A DNA stretch of 64,000 bases from Phascolarctos cinereus. Its lineage: Eukaryota > Chordata > Mammalia > Diprotodontia > Phascolarctidae. Shown piece by piece: positions 62,145 through 64,000 of this stretch (its first letter is position 1; each line of letters starts with the position of its first letter). The DNA is taken from NCBI RefSeq assembly GCF_002099425.1, contig NW_018344260.1, forward strand, positions 2,028,501 to 2,092,500. The letters run 5' to 3'. Made by a program: the position numbers and the translations under genes. The notes beneath the pieces are model-generated. The model searched no databases. It saw nothing but the letters and a program-made list of their open reading frames with translations, and was not told where the DNA came from.

Positions 62145-64000
62145 CCACCAATAGTTTCACTACCAAAGCTTCATTTATTAACTACAATTTGCTCTGAGGT
62201 ATGAATATCACTGACACAAAAGACAGGCATTTATTGAGTCAACACTTAAGGCTTTATTTTTCTTCACCTTCAGATAAGAAGCAATGAAAACACTTTTCAA
62301 TGGTGTACTAGTTTCTCCTTCATTCCCGAGTGTTTTCTCAAATTGAATGTCTATGGCATTCAGGTACTTTTATTTAAAGTAATAATAATGGCTTATATTT
62401 ATATGGCTTTTTTAAAAGTTTATAAAGAATATGTGAGGCAATGAATTTTAATTCTTGTATCACTGATGTTATTTACCACTCTTGCTAATAAAGGAACAGC
62501 AATGGGGTCACACAACCTATTGCTACACATATTCTAAAGTGATGTGCTGTAACAAATGTGCCTAAGGTTTAACACTCTTTATGCTGTTTGTAAAATTGTC
62601 CTTTGGTTTGTGGCTTCAGCCACTATTTACCAAACCTAGTGTGGCTAGTGATTGATTCATATTCCCAAATAATTCTGCTTGGAACAAACCATCCTCCATG
62701 CTGTGCTCCAGGCTCCAGAAGGTGCTATCTACCAGCATTCACAGCTGTACTACAACAGTTAAAGGTATACTTCAGCATCTCTGTTCACAATTTCTTCCTT
62801 CTCCTCACCTTACTCTGCACTACACACATTCTCTGTCTGTCTGTCTCTCCCTGCCCCACTTTACTCCAATCTAAAGTAGCTGCTTGCATATCCTCTTGTC
62901 ATCCATTCGCCACACACATCACCATATTTTTCTTCCCTCCCCCGCCCCCCAACAAATATGGTTTCTATGTAAGGAAATCTTTATACTCTTTCAGAACCTT
63001 TAGGAGGGTAAATTTGTCACAGTTAAGTATAGCTTAAAATCTGAACTGCTGAGTGAAAGTAAAATTTAGATGAGACCACAATTTAAGCACTGACTGGCAT
63101 CTTTTCTATGACATCCATGCACACAAACAGTAATACAGAGGATCAGAATTTCTTATAGGTGACACTACTGCAACTATCTAAAACAGAGATGTGGCAGATA
63201 CAGAACTAGTCAAAGGACCTTGACATATTAGGGAGGCAAAAGATGTCACAGCCCACCTATGGGTGCTGACCAGTTATGAGTGGAAGGCAAAGACAAAAGA
63301 GACTAACTTTTGGACCTTTACCTACATTATCTGCAGTTAAAGATAATCAGAATGCAAAAGAGCATCTAGGAATTCTAGAACCCAATGCAAATTCATTGCA
63401 GGAACATGGGAGTGAATGTTTATAGATCTGATGAGACGCCAAAGGGACCAGAGGACCATAGGAACCACAGGACCTTTGTGTCCTCTGGGGAAGCCACCAG
63501 GAGAAACAATGTGGGACTGGACTAAGGAATGTTCACCAGGGTTGCAGAAAGTTTGCAGAAAGAATCCTGTCTCTATCAAAATGCCCCAACAACACTCCAA
63601 CTCCAGAAATTCCCCAGGAAAGTTGTTTTGTGAGTCTCCAGTCCCAGCAGCACAGTTTGGGGCACAGAGGACAGTCAACCCCAGTTGAGTATGTTCATGC
63701 CAGAAAAAAAGAAAATCCTATCCCTAAGAGTCCAAAGTACTCCTCACAGCATGGCCTACGACCCACCATCCCCAATCCTATGACCCTAGAGAAGGTAGGG
63801 AAGAAGATGGGAAATGAAAGGTAAAACAATAAACTAAGGCAAATCCAAGGAAAGATGGACCTTAAAAACTAGACTCTAGTAGCTGAGGCTGGGTACAGGA
63901 GCAGAAGCAGTTTTACCACTCAATGTTGGCATCCTGGGGCAAGTTTCCCAGTTGTCTTTCCCCAATTTATGACTATACCAGTCAGTGCAAACTCATTAAA
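62145..64000. other. No recognised feature (unique intronic sequence)
   Basis: About 1.9 kb with no clear repeat. Plus frames at 62603-63037 and 63416-63688 have no domain, start context or splice framing I can support. No CpG-island-like promoter of UNC13B is visible at this edge. Confidence 0.4.

Noticed and set aside
62603-63037. 144-codon plus-strand frame
   Set aside because: Composition is low-complexity (runs of P, L and F), and there is no conserved motif.

Overview
The window looks like a stretch of marsupial nuclear genome. It is AT-rich, has no operon-like gene packing, and is almost filled with interspersed repeats. The repeat mix is the evidence for the lineage. Several short tRNA-related SINEs carry the marsupial GTGGCGCAGTGGATA head and CTGGGCAAGTCACTTAACCCC tail. 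There are many MIR/THER CORE-SINEs, long L2 runs in both orientations, CR1/L3 and RTE (BovB-like) LINE fragments, and younger L1 copies. I cannot fix the species.

The only convincing piece of a functional host gene is a 30-nt micro-exon on the minus strand (52289-52318). It has a strong polypyrimidine-CAG acceptor and a GTAAGT donor, and it encodes KRAKFQGSP in phase 1-1. This matches, from memory, the N-terminal residues just after MSLLCVRV in the ubiquitous form of UNC13B (Munc13-2). I therefore read the window as intronic sequence of UNC13B on the minus strand: the intron upstream of this exon to the right, the downstream intron to the left. I did not find the flanking exons, so both introns probably run past the window edges.

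Other host-derived sequence: a processed pseudogene of myosin light chain MYL6 (plus strand, 7450-8134), and an unidentified minus-strand coding-like block near 50.37-50.63 kb.

Layout. 0-7.3 kb: L1, L2 and RTE pieces. 7.4-8.1 kb: MYL6 pseudogene. 8.4-12.8 kb: L2 and CR1 fragments, broken by MIRs and by an L1 insert carrying apparent 3' transduced sequence. 13.5-18.5 kb: L2, then a 4.1-kb minus-strand L1. 22.7-26.0 kb: an L1 with its 5' region, ORF1 remnant and 3' end but most of ORF2 missing. 26-33 kb: L2 and MIR patchwork. 33.8-38.4 kb: L1, and three solo-LTR-like fossils. 38.8-47 kb: L2, MIR, older L1 and RTE. 47.8-49 kb: an L1 5' fragment. 51-55.4 kb: old L1, the UNC13B micro-exon, SINE, L1. 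55.4-64 kb: sparse repeats and a near-perfect inverted duplication.

The most unusual structures not explained by ordinary transposition are (a) a 148-bp inverted repeat with one mismatch (59429-59576 versus 61061-61208), and (b) a roughly 95-bp segment shared by 48379-48474 and 50352-50444, one copy of which sits just before an L1 ORF1 start codon. All repeat assignments are by eye, so boundaries are approximate unless target-site duplications (TSDs) are given.
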